This document shows, in pieces, positions 7,030-16,130 of a DNA stretch of 64,000 bases (position 1 is the stretch's first letter; each line of letters opens with the position of its first letter). Below the pieces are notes generated by a model. It saw only the letters and a program-made list of their open reading frames with translations, searched no databases and had not been told where the DNA came from. The stretch comes from Alkalicoccus luteus (GTDB lineage Bacteria; Bacillota; Bacilli; Bacillales; Salisediminibacteriaceae). Where the stretch lies: NCBI GenBank assembly GCA_052061695.1, contig JBPZEY010000002.1; one strand, given 5' to 3'. A program made the position numbers and the translations under genes.

Positions 7030-8343
7030 ATGGCATATGAATTTAAGCTCCCAGACATTGGGGAAGGAATCCATGAAGGCGAAATCGTCAAATGGGAAGT
7101 AAAAGAGGGCGACGAAGTAAAAGAGGATGACATTCTCTGTGAAGTGCAAAACGACAAAGCAGTTGTTGAAATTCCTTCTCCGGTAGAGGGGACAGTAAAG
7201 CAGCTTCACGTTGAAGAGGGAACAGTCACAACTGTCGGTGAAGTAATCATTACCTTTGAAACAGATGCAGAGCCTCCGGCTGATGAAGACGGGGAAGATG
7301 CAGCGGAAGAATCAGAGGAAGAAAGCAAAGAAGAGCCTAAAGAAGACAGCAAGGATGCTCAAAAGGATGAAGCTCCTGCTGCAGACTCAACGTCTGAAAG
7401 TGCTTCAAAAGAAGATGACGGCAGCCGTGTGATTGCAATGCCTTCTGTACGTAAATACGCTCGTGATAAAGATGTCAACATCCGTCAGGTTCGCGGCAGC
7501 GGAAAGAACAGCCGTGTACTGAAAGAAGATGTCGATGCATACCTTTCCGGGGATCAGCCAGCTGCAGAGACTGCTTCGGCTCCTTCAGATGAAGCAAAGG
7601 AAGAAAAGCAGCCGGTAGCTTCCTATGAGCCAGCCGAAGGCCAGGCTGAAACTCGTGAGAAAATGTCTGGCATTCGTAAGGCAATTTCAAAAGCAATGGT
7701 TAATTCCAAGCATACAGCTCCTCACGTAACGTTAATGGATGAAATTGAAGTGTCTGCATTGGTTGAACACCGCAAACAGTTTAAGCCAGTTGCTCAGGAA
7801 AAAGGAATTAAACTGACGTACCTTCCGTATGTCGTTAAAGCATTAACAAGTGCTGTACGTGAATTCCCAATGCTGAATACTTCGCTCGATGATTCAACGG
7901 AAGAGATTGTTCATAAGCACTATTACAACATTGGAATTGCAGCTGATACCGAAAAAGGTCTGCTCGTTCCAGTAGTGAAAAACACAGACCGCAAATCAAT
8001 TTTCACCATTTCTGATGAGATTAATGACCTAGCAGGTAAAGCCCGCGATGGAAAGCTTGCCTCTGACGAAATGAAAGGTGCTTCTATCACTATTACGAAT
8101 ATTGGTTCTGCCGGCGGTCAGTGGTTTACACCAGTTATCAACCATCCGGAAGTAGCGATTCTTGGGCTGGGCCGCATTGCGGAAAAAGCTGTTGTAAAAG
8201 ATGGGGAAGTAACAGTCGCACCTGTTTTAGCCTTGTCTTTAAGCTTTGATCATCGTATCATTGATGGTGCGACTGCACAGCACGCCATGAATCACATTAA
8301 GCGCCTGCTGAACGATCCACAACTATTGGTAATGGAGGGATAG
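7030..8343 (+). CDS. pdhC: Dihydrolipoamide acetyltransferase (E2) of pyruvate dehydrogenase
   Basis: 437 residues. Domains in order: one lipoyl domain (1-78) with the lipoylated Lys in NDKA near residue 43; a long acidic Glu/Asp/Ala linker; the E3/E1-binding domain (about 135-172, MPSVRKYARDK); a second linker; and the catalytic domain with the active-site motif DHRIIDG near 406-412. It forms the core of the complex and transfers acetyl to CoA. The first linker is unusually rich in Glu and Asp compared with the Ala/Pro linkers of most Bacillus E2 proteins, in keeping with a salt-adapted proteome. Ribosome site GGAGG precedes the ATG. Confidence 0.95.
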   Translation: MAYEFKLPDIGEGIHEGEIVKWEVKEGDEVKEDDILCEVQNDKAVVEIPSPVEGTVKQLHVEEGTVTTVGEVIITFETDAEPPADEDGEDAAEESEEESKEEPKEDSKDAQKDEAPAADSTSESASKEDDGSRVIAMPSVRKYARDKDVNIRQVRGSGKNSRVLKEDVDAYLSGDQPAAETASAPSDEAKEEKQPVASYEPAEGQAETREKMSGIRKAISKAMVNSKHTAPHVTLMDEIEVSALVEHRKQFKPVAQEKGIKLTYLPYVVKALTSAVREFPMLNTSLDDSTEEIVHKHYYNIGIAADTEKGLLVPVVKNTDRKSIFTISDEINDLAGKARDGKLASDEMKGASITITNIGSAGGQWFTPVINHPEVAILGLGRIAEKAVVKDGEVTVAPVLALSLSFDHRIIDGATAQHAMNHIKRLLNDPQLLVMEG

Positions 8344-8346
8344 TGC

Positions 8347-9759
8347 ATGGTAGTAGGAGATTTTCCTGAAGAGGTAGACACGCTGATAATTGGGTCCGGT
8401 CCCGGTGGCTATGTAGCCGCCATCCGTGCTGCCCAGCTCGGTCAAACTGTTACAATCGTAGAGAAAGGTAACATGGGCGGTGTTTGTTTAAACGTAGGAT
8501 GTATTCCTTCAAAAGCGCTGATTGAAGCGGGACATCGTTTTCATAACGCAGGTAATTCCGATGACATGGGAATTTCCGTCGGCGATGTAAAGCTCGACTT
8601 CTCTAAAGTGCAGAAGTGGAAAGGCTCTGTCGTTGACAAGCTTACCGGCGGAGTTGAAGGACTCCTAAAAGGTAATAAAGTAAATATCGTTCGCGGAGAA
8701 GCTTACTTTGTAGATGGTGAGACGTGTAAGATTATGGACGACAAAAACTCGCAGACGTACAAGTTTAAAAACTGTATTGTAGCTACGGGCTCCCGTCCTA
8801 TTGAGCTGCCTGCCTTTAAATTTAAGGAAGGCAAAGTCGTTTCTTCAACTGGTGCTCTGGCACTGGAGGAAGTCCCTGAAAAGCTTCTCGTAATCGGCGG
8901 AGGCTATATCGGGGTAGAACTTGGATCTGCATACGCGAATCTTGGATCTGAAGTAACGATCCTCGAGGGTACTAAACAGATTCTGCCTAGCTTCGAAAAG
9001 CAAATGAGTCAGCTTGTTTCCAAGCGTCTTAAAAACATGGGTGTCACGATTAAAACAGAAGCATTTGCACAGGAAATGGAAGAAACGAAAAACGGTGTGA
9101 AGGTAAAAGCGGAAGTTAAAGGTAAAGAAGAAGAGTTTGAAGGAAACGTTCTTCTTGTTACTGTCGGCCGCCGTCCAAATACCGATGAACTGGGTCTTGA
9201 ACAGGCTGGAGTTGAGCTTGACGATAAAGGCTTTGTGAAGATAGACAAGCAGTGCCGTACGTCAGCCTCAAACATTTATGCAATTGGAGATATCGTAGCT
9301 GGACCAGCTCTTGCGCATAAGGCATCTTATGAAGCAAAAGTTGCTGCAGAAGTGATTTCCGGTGAAAAATCGGAAATAGATTACACTGCTATTCCAGAAG
9401 TCGTGTTCTCAGGTCCAGAGCTGGCGCAAGTTGGCCTTACAGAAGCGCAGGCTAAAGAAGAAGGCTATGACGTTACCGCAGCGAAGTTCCCGTTCCAGGC
9501 TAATGGACGTGCCCTCTCGCTGAATGAATCTGAAGGGTTCATGAAGATGGTAACTCGTAAAGAAGATGGACTCGTACTCGGTGTTCAAATTGCTGGTCAT
9601 AATGCATCTGATATGATCTCAGAGGCTTGTGTAGCAATTGAAGCTGGTATGACAGCTGAAGACATTGCGCTTACGATTCATGCGCATCCATCATTAGGCG
9701 AAATTACAATGGAAACAGCTGAAGTTGCTCTCGGCATGCCAGTTCATATTACAAAATAA
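8347..9759 (+). CDS. pdhD: Dihydrolipoamide dehydrogenase (E3)
   Basis: 470 residues, the same as B. subtilis PdhD. It reoxidises the lipoyl groups of E2 with FAD and NAD. Visible motifs: FAD-binding GSGPGGYVAA near residue 16, the redox-active CLNVGC near 46-51, NAD-binding GGGYIGVELG near 183, and the catalytic His-Glu pair in HAHPSLGE near the C-terminus. It starts three bases after the pdhC stop and is the last gene of the operon. Confidence 0.96.
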   Translation: MVVGDFPEEVDTLIIGSGPGGYVAAIRAAQLGQTVTIVEKGNMGGVCLNVGCIPSKALIEAGHRFHNAGNSDDMGISVGDVKLDFSKVQKWKGSVVDKLTGGVEGLLKGNKVNIVRGEAYFVDGETCKIMDDKNSQTYKFKNCIVATGSRPIELPAFKFKEGKVVSSTGALALEEVPEKLLVIGGGYIGVELGSAYANLGSEVTILEGTKQILPSFEKQMSQLVSKRLKNMGVTIKTEAFAQEMEETKNGVKVKAEVKGKEEEFEGNVLLVTVGRRPNTDELGLEQAGVELDDKGFVKIDKQCRTSASNIYAIGDIVAGPALAHKASYEAKVAAEVISGEKSEIDYTAIPEVVFSGPELAQVGLTEAQAKEEGYDVTAAKFPFQANGRALSLNESEGFMKMVTRKEDGLVLGVQIAGHNASDMISEACVAIEAGMTAEDIALTIHAHPSLGEITMETAEVALGMPVHITK

Positions 9760-9796
9760 AGGCTGCCGGACCTCATTCTTTACAACGCAGGATATC

Positions 9797-9826
9797 AAAG
9801 CGCTCCTTTTCCAGGGGCGCTTTTTC
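9797..9826 (+). terminator. Terminator of the pdh operon
   Basis: AAAGCGC.CC and GG.GCGCTTTTT form a stem with a small loop and a T run, 38 bp after the pdhD stop. Confidence 0.8.
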
Positions 9827-9920
9827 AATTGTTGTCTGAGCGTACTTCTCATAAAAGATGCATGGAATCCGGATAAGCCAGATTTTGTAAGAAATATTCT
9901 GGAATTTACCCGGTTTACGT

Positions 9921-9950
9921 TTGGAGCGGTGAATACGGATGTGCTAAAAT
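9921..9950 (+). promoter_or_regulatory. Possible sigma-A promoter for the lipoprotein pair
   Basis: TTGGAG (9921-9926) and TAAAAT (9945-9950), 18-base spacer, 39 bp before the start codon at 9990. Confidence 0.45.
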
Positions 9951-9989
9951 CAGGGAGGTACACAGACAATTCAAGGGGGCGGCTTATCT

Positions 9990-10898
9990 ATGAAACGAGC
10001 GGGAATACTTGCCGGTGTCATGCTGGTTTTTGTTGCAGGATGTGCAGATAATAATGGGAATGGGAATGAAGCCGCGGAAACAGAAGTACATAACGAGAAC
10101 AACGATCAGGAGAATGACGATAACGCTGAAAATGAAGAAGCAGCCAATACAGATGAAAATGATTATACAGAAAACGAAATGAACAATGATGAACATACGG
10201 ATGAGGCAGATATGAATGAAACAGACGACAACACGAACAGTGAACAAAACGAGGAGGGGAATGAAGAAGCAGCCGAGCCGGCATACTATGTAGCAGGAGA
10301 TGCTTCCATTCAACCGCTGGAAGATGCCGAAGAAGAAATTGTGCTGATGACGATTGATGACGCACCTGACAATCATGGAGTACAAATGGCTGAAGCTCTG
10401 GCTGAAATGGATACACCAGCTATCTTTTTTGTAAATGGCCATTTCATCACTTCCGATGAAGGGAAAGAACAACTGGAAGAGATTTATGAGCTAGGGTTTG
10501 AAATCGGAAATCATACGATGAGTCATCCAAATTTAAGTGATGTTTCTGCTGAAGAAACGGAAGCGGAAATTGTTGAACTAAATGATATGATTGAAGAGAT
10601 TACAGGAGAACGTCCTAGATTTTTCAGAGCTCCATTTGGTGTGAATACCGATGCTTCTGAAGAGATCGTAGAGGCAGAAGGCATGCAGAGTATGAACTGG
10701 ACATACGGCTATGATTGGGAAGCTGATTACATGGAGGCAGGTCCGCTCGCAGAAATAATGGTTGAGACTGAAAATCTGCGCAGCGGAGCTAATCTTCTCA
10801 TGCATGATCGTGAACACTCGCTTGAAGCACTGGAAGATATAGTGGAAGGATTGAGAGGCAAAGGTTACGATTTTGTTGATCCTGATGAAATTGAATAG
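9990..10898 (+). CDS. Acidic polysaccharide deacetylase lipoprotein
   Basis: 302 residues. A signal peptide with lipobox VAGC (Cys 18) is followed by about 80 residues of Asn/Asp/Glu-rich linker, then a NodB-type deacetylase domain from about 112. The catalytic pieces are there: the Asp pair in TIDDAPD (usual form TFDDGPD), the metal-binding NHTMSHPN, RAPFG, and the final LLMHD. It probably deacetylates a surface polysaccharide or peptidoglycan at the outer membrane face. The change of the motif-1 Gly to Ala is unusual but leaves both Asp residues. It forms a pair with the M23 peptidase 12 bp downstream. Substrate not known. Confidence 0.8.
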   Translation: MKRAGILAGVMLVFVAGCADNNGNGNEAAETEVHNENNDQENDDNAENEEAANTDENDYTENEMNNDEHTDEADMNETDDNTNSEQNEEGNEEAAEPAYYVAGDASIQPLEDAEEEIVLMTIDDAPDNHGVQMAEALAEMDTPAIFFVNGHFITSDEGKEQLEEIYELGFEIGNHTMSHPNLSDVSAEETEAEIVELNDMIEEITGERPRFFRAPFGVNTDASEEIVEAEGMQSMNWTYGYDWEADYMEAGPLAEIMVETENLRSGANLLMHDREHSLEALEDIVEGLRGKGYDFVDPDEIE

Positions 10899-10910
10899 GG
10901 GTATAAAAAA

Positions 10911-12032
10911 ATGAAAAAATGGTATTTGATTTCTGCTGGTATTCTGCTTGCAGGCTGTGCAGATATGAATGACGATACGAATTCAAACAACAATAATTCG
11001 GCTGCAGAGCAGCAGGACAATGAGTTAACGGCTGATGAGAACAATGCAGAAGACGTTGAGAATGAAAATGATCCGGAAGAGCAGGAACCAGAGCCTTCTT
11101 ATGATGCTGAGCTTACGCTGTACGGCGATTATGTTTCTGCTGAAGAAGCTGCTGAAGAACTCGGTCTATCCTACATGTATGATGACGTCAATCGCTCCGT
11201 AGAGATCACGTGGGAAGATCTTGATATCTATTTAGTTGAGCGGCTACCTGTCATGGAGATCAACGGACAATATCTACCTTATGAAGCAGCTTTTCTTGAA
11301 ACAAATGAAGGAGAAGAAGCGTTGCTTCACAGAGATTTGTTTGAGTACGGATTTGAAACCGAGCTTGAAGAGGAAGAAGGAGAGCTCTTCATCACGCTGC
11401 CTGACGATCCGCCTTCCATCGAAGCAGAAGCCGAGATTGAGTCGATGACACCAGAAGATATGGTTGCCTATTTAGAGTTTTTAGAGCGCCCGATTGAAGA
11501 TGCCTCTGTTAGTACCGTGGAGAGCCATCTGCCAGGTGCACCGAGAGATTACCGAAACGGTGAGCACGAAGGAATTGATTATTATGACTATGCCTCCGGT
11601 GTTGAAATAACGACGGACACGCCGATCTATGCCATGGCTGAAGGCACTGTCGTCAGATCTGATTTGGATTACGAAGATTATCCTTCTGAAGAGGAGCGGG
11701 ACGCAGAACTGGAAGTAGCAGCAGAGGCAGGGTTTACACCTGAATATATTCTAGATCGGCTTCGAGGACAACAGGTTTGGGTTCAATATGACTACGGAGT
11801 GATGATCCGCTTTGCACATCTGGACGATATCCCGGAGGATGTAGAGGTTGGAGATACAGTTGATGCAGAAACGGTCATCGGATATGTTGGTAATTCTGGT
11901 ACCAGCTATGCCTTAATCGGGGATGACGGTGGTCTGCATCTGCATAAGGATTTACTGATTGACGGCCAGCTTTTCTGGGAACCATTTACACTTGAAGAGA
12001 CAGCGGATATTTTGCGTGAATTGTGGCCGTAA
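10911..12032 (+). CDS. Acidic M23-family peptidase lipoprotein
   Basis: 373 residues. Lipobox LAGC (Cys 16), an Asn/Asp/Glu-rich linker to about residue 63, then a region resembling the copper amine oxidase N-terminal stalk domain (about 65-165), then an M23 (LytM-type) domain from about 205. Zinc ligands are visible as HEGIDY and the HLH pair (LHLHKD), with the intermediate RFAHLDD motif. Active members cut peptidoglycan cross-links. A long acidic insertion (near 245-285) splits the M23 domain. Only a weak ribosome site precedes the ATG, so translation may depend on the upstream gene. Confidence 0.78.
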   Translation: MKKWYLISAGILLAGCADMNDDTNSNNNNSAAEQQDNELTADENNAEDVENENDPEEQEPEPSYDAELTLYGDYVSAEEAAEELGLSYMYDDVNRSVEITWEDLDIYLVERLPVMEINGQYLPYEAAFLETNEGEEALLHRDLFEYGFETELEEEEGELFITLPDDPPSIEAEAEIESMTPEDMVAYLEFLERPIEDASVSTVESHLPGAPRDYRNGEHEGIDYYDYASGVEITTDTPIYAMAEGTVVRSDLDYEDYPSEEERDAELEVAAEAGFTPEYILDRLRGQQVWVQYDYGVMIRFAHLDDIPEDVEVGDTVDAETVIGYVGNSGTSYALIGDDGGLHLHKDLLIDGQLFWEPFTLEETADILRELWP

Positions 12033-12051
12033 CATAATCGAAAATTATGGA

Positions 12052-12090
12052 AGAGGCGTGGGCTGAAAGGGAGCTCACGTCTCTTTCTGT
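12052..12090 (+). terminator. Terminator of the lipoprotein pair
   Basis: AGAGGCGTG and CACGTCTCT form a nine-pair stem with one G-T pair, followed by TTTCTGTTT. Confidence 0.65.
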
Positions 12091-12227
12091 TTACTATACT
12101 TTAGACTCATTTTTTCGAATAATTTAAATATCCGTCTTTTATAGACAAAAGACGACATGATTTTAAAATTGACTATGTTATGATGGGCACAACAGTGGAT
12201 ATGGGGCACAAAAGGTGGTGGAGCAGA

Positions 12228-12668
12228 ATGAACAAATCAGATTTTTTGGATGAAATGCGACTTGAAGTAGGTCTTGCTTATGACTACGCAGTCAGTCAGG
12301 AAGACTTTATGGTGCGGATTTTAAAAACGATTCATGCAGCCGGAAGGAAACAAGCCGTTTTAACGATTCATCAGTACTCAGATGATGGCATGAAGCTAAA
12401 ATATGCGCTTGGCATCCGTGGCCTCTCAAAAGAACAGGAAACCCTTGGGCAGGGCTTCTTATTTCCTGAACGTCTTCAAATGACTTCTTACGTAAAAAAG
12501 GGAAGGGATCAAGCTCTCTATCTTCCCGTCTATGCAGGAAATCGGCTCACATATATGATCAGCGTAAAGCTGATCGATTCTGACTATCGTATTTCAAATC
12601 AAGATTTAATATTTGCTCAAGAGCTGGTTCAGTTTATTCAAGCAAAACAGTCCACTTTCCATTCGTAG
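12228..12668 (+). CDS. Unrecognised 146-residue cytoplasmic protein
   Basis: No family recognised with confidence. The start MNKSDFLDEM at 12228 is supported by GGTGGTGGAG seven bases upstream. The protein has an N-terminal helical part, then alternating beta/alpha segments (AVLTIHQYSDDG, LYLPVYAGNRLTYMISVKL) and a C-terminal helix. That arrangement is reminiscent of a small GAF-like sensor fold, but no binding residues can be named. No signal peptide or membrane segment. A terminator overlaps its last codons, so it is its own unit. Confidence 0.6.
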   Translation: MNKSDFLDEMRLEVGLAYDYAVSQEDFMVRILKTIHAAGRKQAVLTIHQYSDDGMKLKYALGIRGLSKEQETLGQGFLFPERLQMTSYVKKGRDQALYLPVYAGNRLTYMISVKLIDSDYRISNQDLIFAQELVQFIQAKQSTFHS

Positions 12669-12680
12669 AAAGTGGGCTGT
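12647..12680 (+). terminator. Terminator overlapping the end of the 146-residue gene
   Basis: ACAG.CCACTTTC pairs with GAAAGTGG.CTGT; the stop codon lies in the loop. A short TTTC tail follows. Confidence 0.6.
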
Positions 12681-12734
12681 TTCATTTAATCATTCATCGT
12701 TTTACTGGAAGTCCTTTTCGACGAAAGCACCTAT

Positions 12735-12763
12735 TTGAATTATTGACTGAATTTTCTTATAAT
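12735..12763 (+). promoter_or_regulatory. Strong sigma-A promoter for the DUF3055 gene
   Basis: TTGAAT (12735-12740), 17-base spacer, perfect TATAAT (12758-12763). Transcription would begin near 12770, almost at the ribosome site, giving a very short leader. Confidence 0.8.
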
Positions 12764-12783
12764 AAAAGGGAGGAGGGATTTTG

Positions 12784-13092
12784 ATGGAGTTCTGCAGGGA
12801 GCTTTATAATGTTCATGAAAAAGCGGATGTTCAGTTTATAGGTGTTGATATTGCTGGGGACCGGTATGACTACGCTATCATCTACTCCACCATGTTCTTC
12901 GGTAAAACTCTTGTTATTTGTCTCCATACGGGCCGCCAGCTGCTATTAGACTATAACACGCTCGACGATAACAAAACCCTCATGGAAATGTTTCATATGG
13001 TAGACGAAACAGATACTTCCATTCTTGCTTCCTATTTCAAAAAGGCGATGAAGCCATATGCAGCTATGCCACCATCTGTTGCAGGTCAATAA
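12784..13092 (+). CDS. DUF3055 family protein
   Basis: 102 residues. The central block (FIGVDIAGDRYDYAIIY, FFGKTLVICLHTGRQ) matches what I recall of the DUF3055 family, small conserved Bacillales proteins of unknown function. The ATG at 12784 directly follows an in-frame TTG; both have GGGAGGAGGG upstream, and ATG is preferred. No membrane segment or signal. It has its own strong promoter and a shared terminator, so it is a single-gene unit. Confidence 0.7.
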   Translation: MEFCRELYNVHEKADVQFIGVDIAGDRYDYAIIYSTMFFGKTLVICLHTGRQLLLDYNTLDDNKTLMEMFHMVDETDTSILASYFKKAMKPYAAMPPSVAGQ

Positions 13093-13103
13093 TTACGATT
13101 ACA

Positions 13104-13142
13104 AAAACGTGCGCCAGCATCCGAAGCTGAAGCACGTTTTTT
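13104..13142. terminator. Bidirectional terminator between the DUF3055 gene and speA
   Basis: AAAACGTGC and GCACGTTTT with T runs on both strands; it serves the convergent genes on either side. Confidence 0.85.
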
Positions 13143-13147
13143 GCTGA

Positions 13148-14629
13148 TTAAATGATCGGCTTGCTTTCGCGAATCACTTTAATAGAAGAAAGGGACTTAT
13201 CTTCCAGTCCCTGAACGGGAAGACCGGATTCCATATTTTTTTTAATGTAACGAAGATTTTCTTCTTCAATGATTTCTCCAGGGATGAAGACCGGAATTCC
13301 AGGCGGATAAATCATCAGAAATTCAGCACTGATCCTTCCGGCAGAGGCATGCAGGGGAACTTCTTCTGTATCCGCATAAAACGCATCCCGCGGAGAATAG
13401 GCAAGAACGGGAATGGATGGTACCTCCACCTCTGCGCCGTTGTCGACCCATGTTCTGGAAGGGAGCATTTTTCTGCTTAAATGTTCTAGAGCACTGGCAA
13501 GCTTGCTGATTGTTTCATGTGAATCTGCCGGTGTAACAATCACGAGAATGTTGTATAAATCAGATAACTCCACTTCAATATTTTCGTTTTCTCTCAGCCA
13601 GACTTCTGCGTCATAACCGGTAATTCGAAGTTCCTTCACGCTGATCATCACTTTTGTTGTATCCATATCAAACCGGGATTTATGATTCAGCATCTCTTTA
13701 CCGGGAGCAGAAAGACCGGGTATTTTATTAATTTGATCGCGAAGAGCTGTCGAAAGGTTCAATGCTTTTTCGATCTCCTGCCACCCGTTTATCGCCAAAT
13801 GTCTTCTCGCCGTGTCGAGAGAGGCTAAAAGAATATAAGAGGTGGAAGTTGTAGTCAGCATGCTGATCACAGCCTGTACTCTTGCAGGCTGTACGAGGCT
13901 TCCTTGAATATTTAACACGGAACTTTGAGTGAGTGATCCCCCCAGCTTATGCACGCTTGTGGCTGCCATATCCGCTCCTGCCTGCATGGCAGACAGCGGA
14001 AGCCTATTATGAAAATGCGTGTGGACGCCGTGAGCCTCATCGACGAGGACAGGAATGCCATACCGATGAGCTGCTTCTGCAATGCGTTTTAAGTCTGCAG
14101 CTATACCAAAATAGGTGGGATTAATAACGAGAAATGCTTTTGCATCGGGGTGTGCTTCAAGGGCCCGCTCTGCAGCCTCCAGTGAAATTCCATGCGAGAT
14201 ACCGAATGCTTCATCTATTTCCGGATGCACAAACACAGGTCTCGCTCCTGCAAAAATAACTGCAGACATAATGGACTTATGCACGTTTCTTGGAACAATT
14301 ATTTTATCGCCCGGCCCGCATACAGACATGATCATTGTCATAATTGCCCCGCTTGTGCCTTGAACGGAAAAAAACGTATGATCAGCCCCAAAAGCCTTGG
14401 CTGCAAGTCGCTGAGCCTCATCAATTATTTTTTTTGGATGATGCAAATCGTCGAGCGGCGCTATGTTTATAAGATCCATTTTTAATACATTGTCACCTAC
14501 AAAACGACGGAAGTCAGGATCCATTCCGGCCCCTTTTTTATGTCCGGGTATATGAAACTGCAGCGGATCTTTGTTAATATGTTCTAGCAGGCCCTCGTAT
14601 AATGGAGCCTTTTCCTGGACTCTGTTCAT
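13148..14629 (-). CDS. speA: Orn/Lys/Arg decarboxylase family protein (arginine decarboxylase SpeA type)
   Basis: 493 residues, very close in length and sequence to B. subtilis SpeA (490), and beside yktA as in B. subtilis. It is a fold-type I pyridoxal phosphate enzyme; the Schiff-base Lys is in SVHKLGGS, with the PLP-binding Asp-Glu-Ala-His in LVDEAHGVH and the N-terminal QFHIPGHKKG. SpeA makes agmatine from arginine, the first step to polyamines. Lysine or ornithine specificity cannot be excluded from sequence alone. GGGAGGA precedes the ATG. An extended -10 (TG-C-TATACT, minus strand near 14679-14687) may be its promoter. Confidence 0.85.
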   Translation of the reverse strand: MNRVQEKAPLYEGLLEHINKDPLQFHIPGHKKGAGMDPDFRRFVGDNVLKMDLINIAPLDDLHHPKKIIDEAQRLAAKAFGADHTFFSVQGTSGAIMTMIMSVCGPGDKIIVPRNVHKSIMSAVIFAGARPVFVHPEIDEAFGISHGISLEAAERALEAHPDAKAFLVINPTYFGIAADLKRIAEAAHRYGIPVLVDEAHGVHTHFHNRLPLSAMQAGADMAATSVHKLGGSLTQSSVLNIQGSLVQPARVQAVISMLTTTSTSYILLASLDTARRHLAINGWQEIEKALNLSTALRDQINKIPGLSAPGKEMLNHKSRFDMDTTKVMISVKELRITGYDAEVWLRENENIEVELSDLYNILVIVTPADSHETISKLASALEHLSRKMLPSRTWVDNGAEVEVPSIPVLAYSPRDAFYADTEEVPLHASAGRISAEFLMIYPPGIPVFIPGEIIEEENLRYIKKNMESGLPVQGLEDKSLSSIKVIRESKPII

Positions 14630-14725
14630 GATTCATCCTCCCATTTATATGAATGCCTCATAAGAAGCAAACAAAAAAAGTATAGCAGAAGCAGCCTTTA
14701 AAATATAGAAGAAAAGAGGGATACT

Positions 14726-15004
14726 ATGAGTGATCAAGTTTATTTTCCCATTTCGCAAAATTGGACTACAGAGGAAGTAATCAATGTTGTCCAATTTTTT
14801 GAAGTGGTGCATAAAGCGTACACAACAGGAGCGAAGCGTGAAGATATTATGAATGCTTATCGTACATTTCAGCAAGTCGTACCGTCAAAATCAGAAGAAA
14901 AGCAGCACTTTAAGGAATACGAGAAGCAGTCGGGAGAAGTACCGTTTTATGTTGTAAGAGACGCGAAACAGGCAAAAACAGGAACTGTGATTCAGATGAA
15001 CTGA
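14726..15004 (+). CDS. yktA: UPF0223 family protein YktA
   Basis: 92 residues with the family's conserved opening (FPISQNWTTEEV). Small cytoplasmic helical protein of unknown function, always near speA and suhB in bacilli. Ribosome site AGAGGG before the ATG; own terminator downstream. Confidence 0.85.
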   Translation: MSDQVYFPISQNWTTEEVINVVQFFEVVHKAYTTGAKREDIMNAYRTFQQVVPSKSEEKQHFKEYEKQSGEVPFYVVRDAKQAKTGTVIQMN

Positions 15005-15009
15005 GAAAG

Positions 15010-15042
15010 AAGGAGCCATCCATTGAGGATAGCTCCTTTTTA
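15010..15042 (+). terminator. Terminator of yktA
   Basis: AAGGAGC.ATCC and GGAT.GCTCCTT stem with a T run. Confidence 0.88.
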
Positions 15043-15185
15043 ATACCTGTTAAAGGCGATTCGTCTAGTAACGGCGGAAGACCGACGTTTATAAATCGTG
15101 CAGCAATCGTATAGAATCTGCCGGTACAAAACTGTTTATCGTATTCGTTTACAAGCGGCAGCGGCCATATGCATTAAACCATCAG

Positions 15186-15830
15186 CTATACTTTTTGCTC
15201 GTACAGTTCCATACTGTCCTCGTAAAGCGGAAGCAGTGTTTGAAACACTTCTTTAATTTCCTGTTTTAAAGCATCCGGATTACGCAATACAGGATCGTCT
15301 GCATCAATCGTGCGGCCGCAAAGGAGCTCCGCTTTTTTCACGGATTCCAGGCGGTCCAGCATCGAGTCCAGATCATCTTTGGTCAAGGAGTCATGTGCAA
15401 TGGTTGCAGGCTTAGTATGATCAACGCTCCATTCGAAAGAAGCCGGCACAGATTCCATTAGGGTTTCCGATGTTTTTTTCCATTCGTACCCGAGTTCCTG
15501 CTTAACAGGAGATTCATAAATCACAGCAAACCAGATAAATAAATGACTTCCAAACATGCCTATTTGAAAGTGAGGAAGCTTTTTATATCCGCGTTTATTA
15601 CTGCAAAAAGCAACCCACGTATCGTCAGGCGGATTGACTTTTCTTCGGGCGTGTTTAGCTACATGATAATACATGTCGGTTCCCGTTAACTCTGTCAGCT
15701 CCTGAGCGAATTCTGCACCGAGCTCCTCAAGCTTTGGACGTATGCGTTCTTTGAGCACATGCATCCTCTCATCCAGTCCGTCTACTGCAAATACATCAAA
15801 ATCATCCTGAGTAAATCCATTAAATCCCAT
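15186..15830 (-). CDS. yktB: UPF0637 (DUF1054) family protein YktB
   Basis: 214 residues from the MGFNGFTQDDF start at 15830, which has GGTGAG just upstream; a longer frame to 15872 has no such site. The conserved blocks of the family are present (WVAFCSNKRGYKKLPHFQIG, then HLFIWFAVIYE). Function unknown; solved family members fold as a compact alpha/beta protein. Position between yktA and ykzI/suhB matches B. subtilis. Confidence 0.85.
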   Translation of the reverse strand: MGFNGFTQDDFDVFAVDGLDERMHVLKERIRPKLEELGAEFAQELTELTGTDMYYHVAKHARRKVNPPDDTWVAFCSNKRGYKKLPHFQIGMFGSHLFIWFAVIYESPVKQELGYEWKKTSETLMESVPASFEWSVDHTKPATIAHDSLTKDDLDSMLDRLESVKKAELLCGRTIDADDPVLRNPDALKQEIKEVFQTLLPLYEDSMELYEQKV

Positions 15831-16095
15831 TGTCTCACCATCCTGTAAGAAATACACACAGACTGCATACATTAGAGGCTGTGCGGGTAAATGTACTAGT
15901 AATCAGTTTATCAAATAATAAGCAGATACGAAACGATCACGGTTTATGCTGACAGGCGGACGATAAACAGGTTTAAATTATCAATAATTAAGGAATTAAA
16001 AAAATAAGATATATTATTGTTGCAAAATTCGGATAAATGAACTACCCTAGGTATAACCCATTTATCATTGTCGGAATCTTCTTTCAAATTAAAAA
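15831..16095. other. AT-rich intergenic stretch before ykzI
   Basis: No gene is supported. It must hold the divergent promoters of yktB and ykzI, but no convincing -35/-10 pair was found. Confidence 0.35.
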
Positions 16096-16112
16096 ATCCG
16101 ATTCCATCGGAT
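16096..16112 (+). other. Short hairpin just before the ykzI ribosome site
   Basis: ATCCGAT and ATCGGAT flank a three-base loop, seven bases before AAAGGGGTG. It could affect translation of ykzI; no direct evidence. Confidence 0.35.
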
Positions 16113-16130
16113 ACAAAAGGGGTGCGAATC

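Noticed and set aside
4729..9759. Reading the pdh operon as a branched-chain 2-oxo acid dehydrogenase operon
   Set aside because: Gene order, subunit lengths and placement after ykyA fit pdhABCD; no leucine/isoleucine catabolic neighbours are present.
9984..10472. Two long minus-strand frames opposite the deacetylase linker
   Set aside because: They are the antisense of GAA/AAC/GAT-rich acidic codons, giving low-complexity Phe/Ile/Val/Ser or His/Leu/Ser products with no ribosome site.
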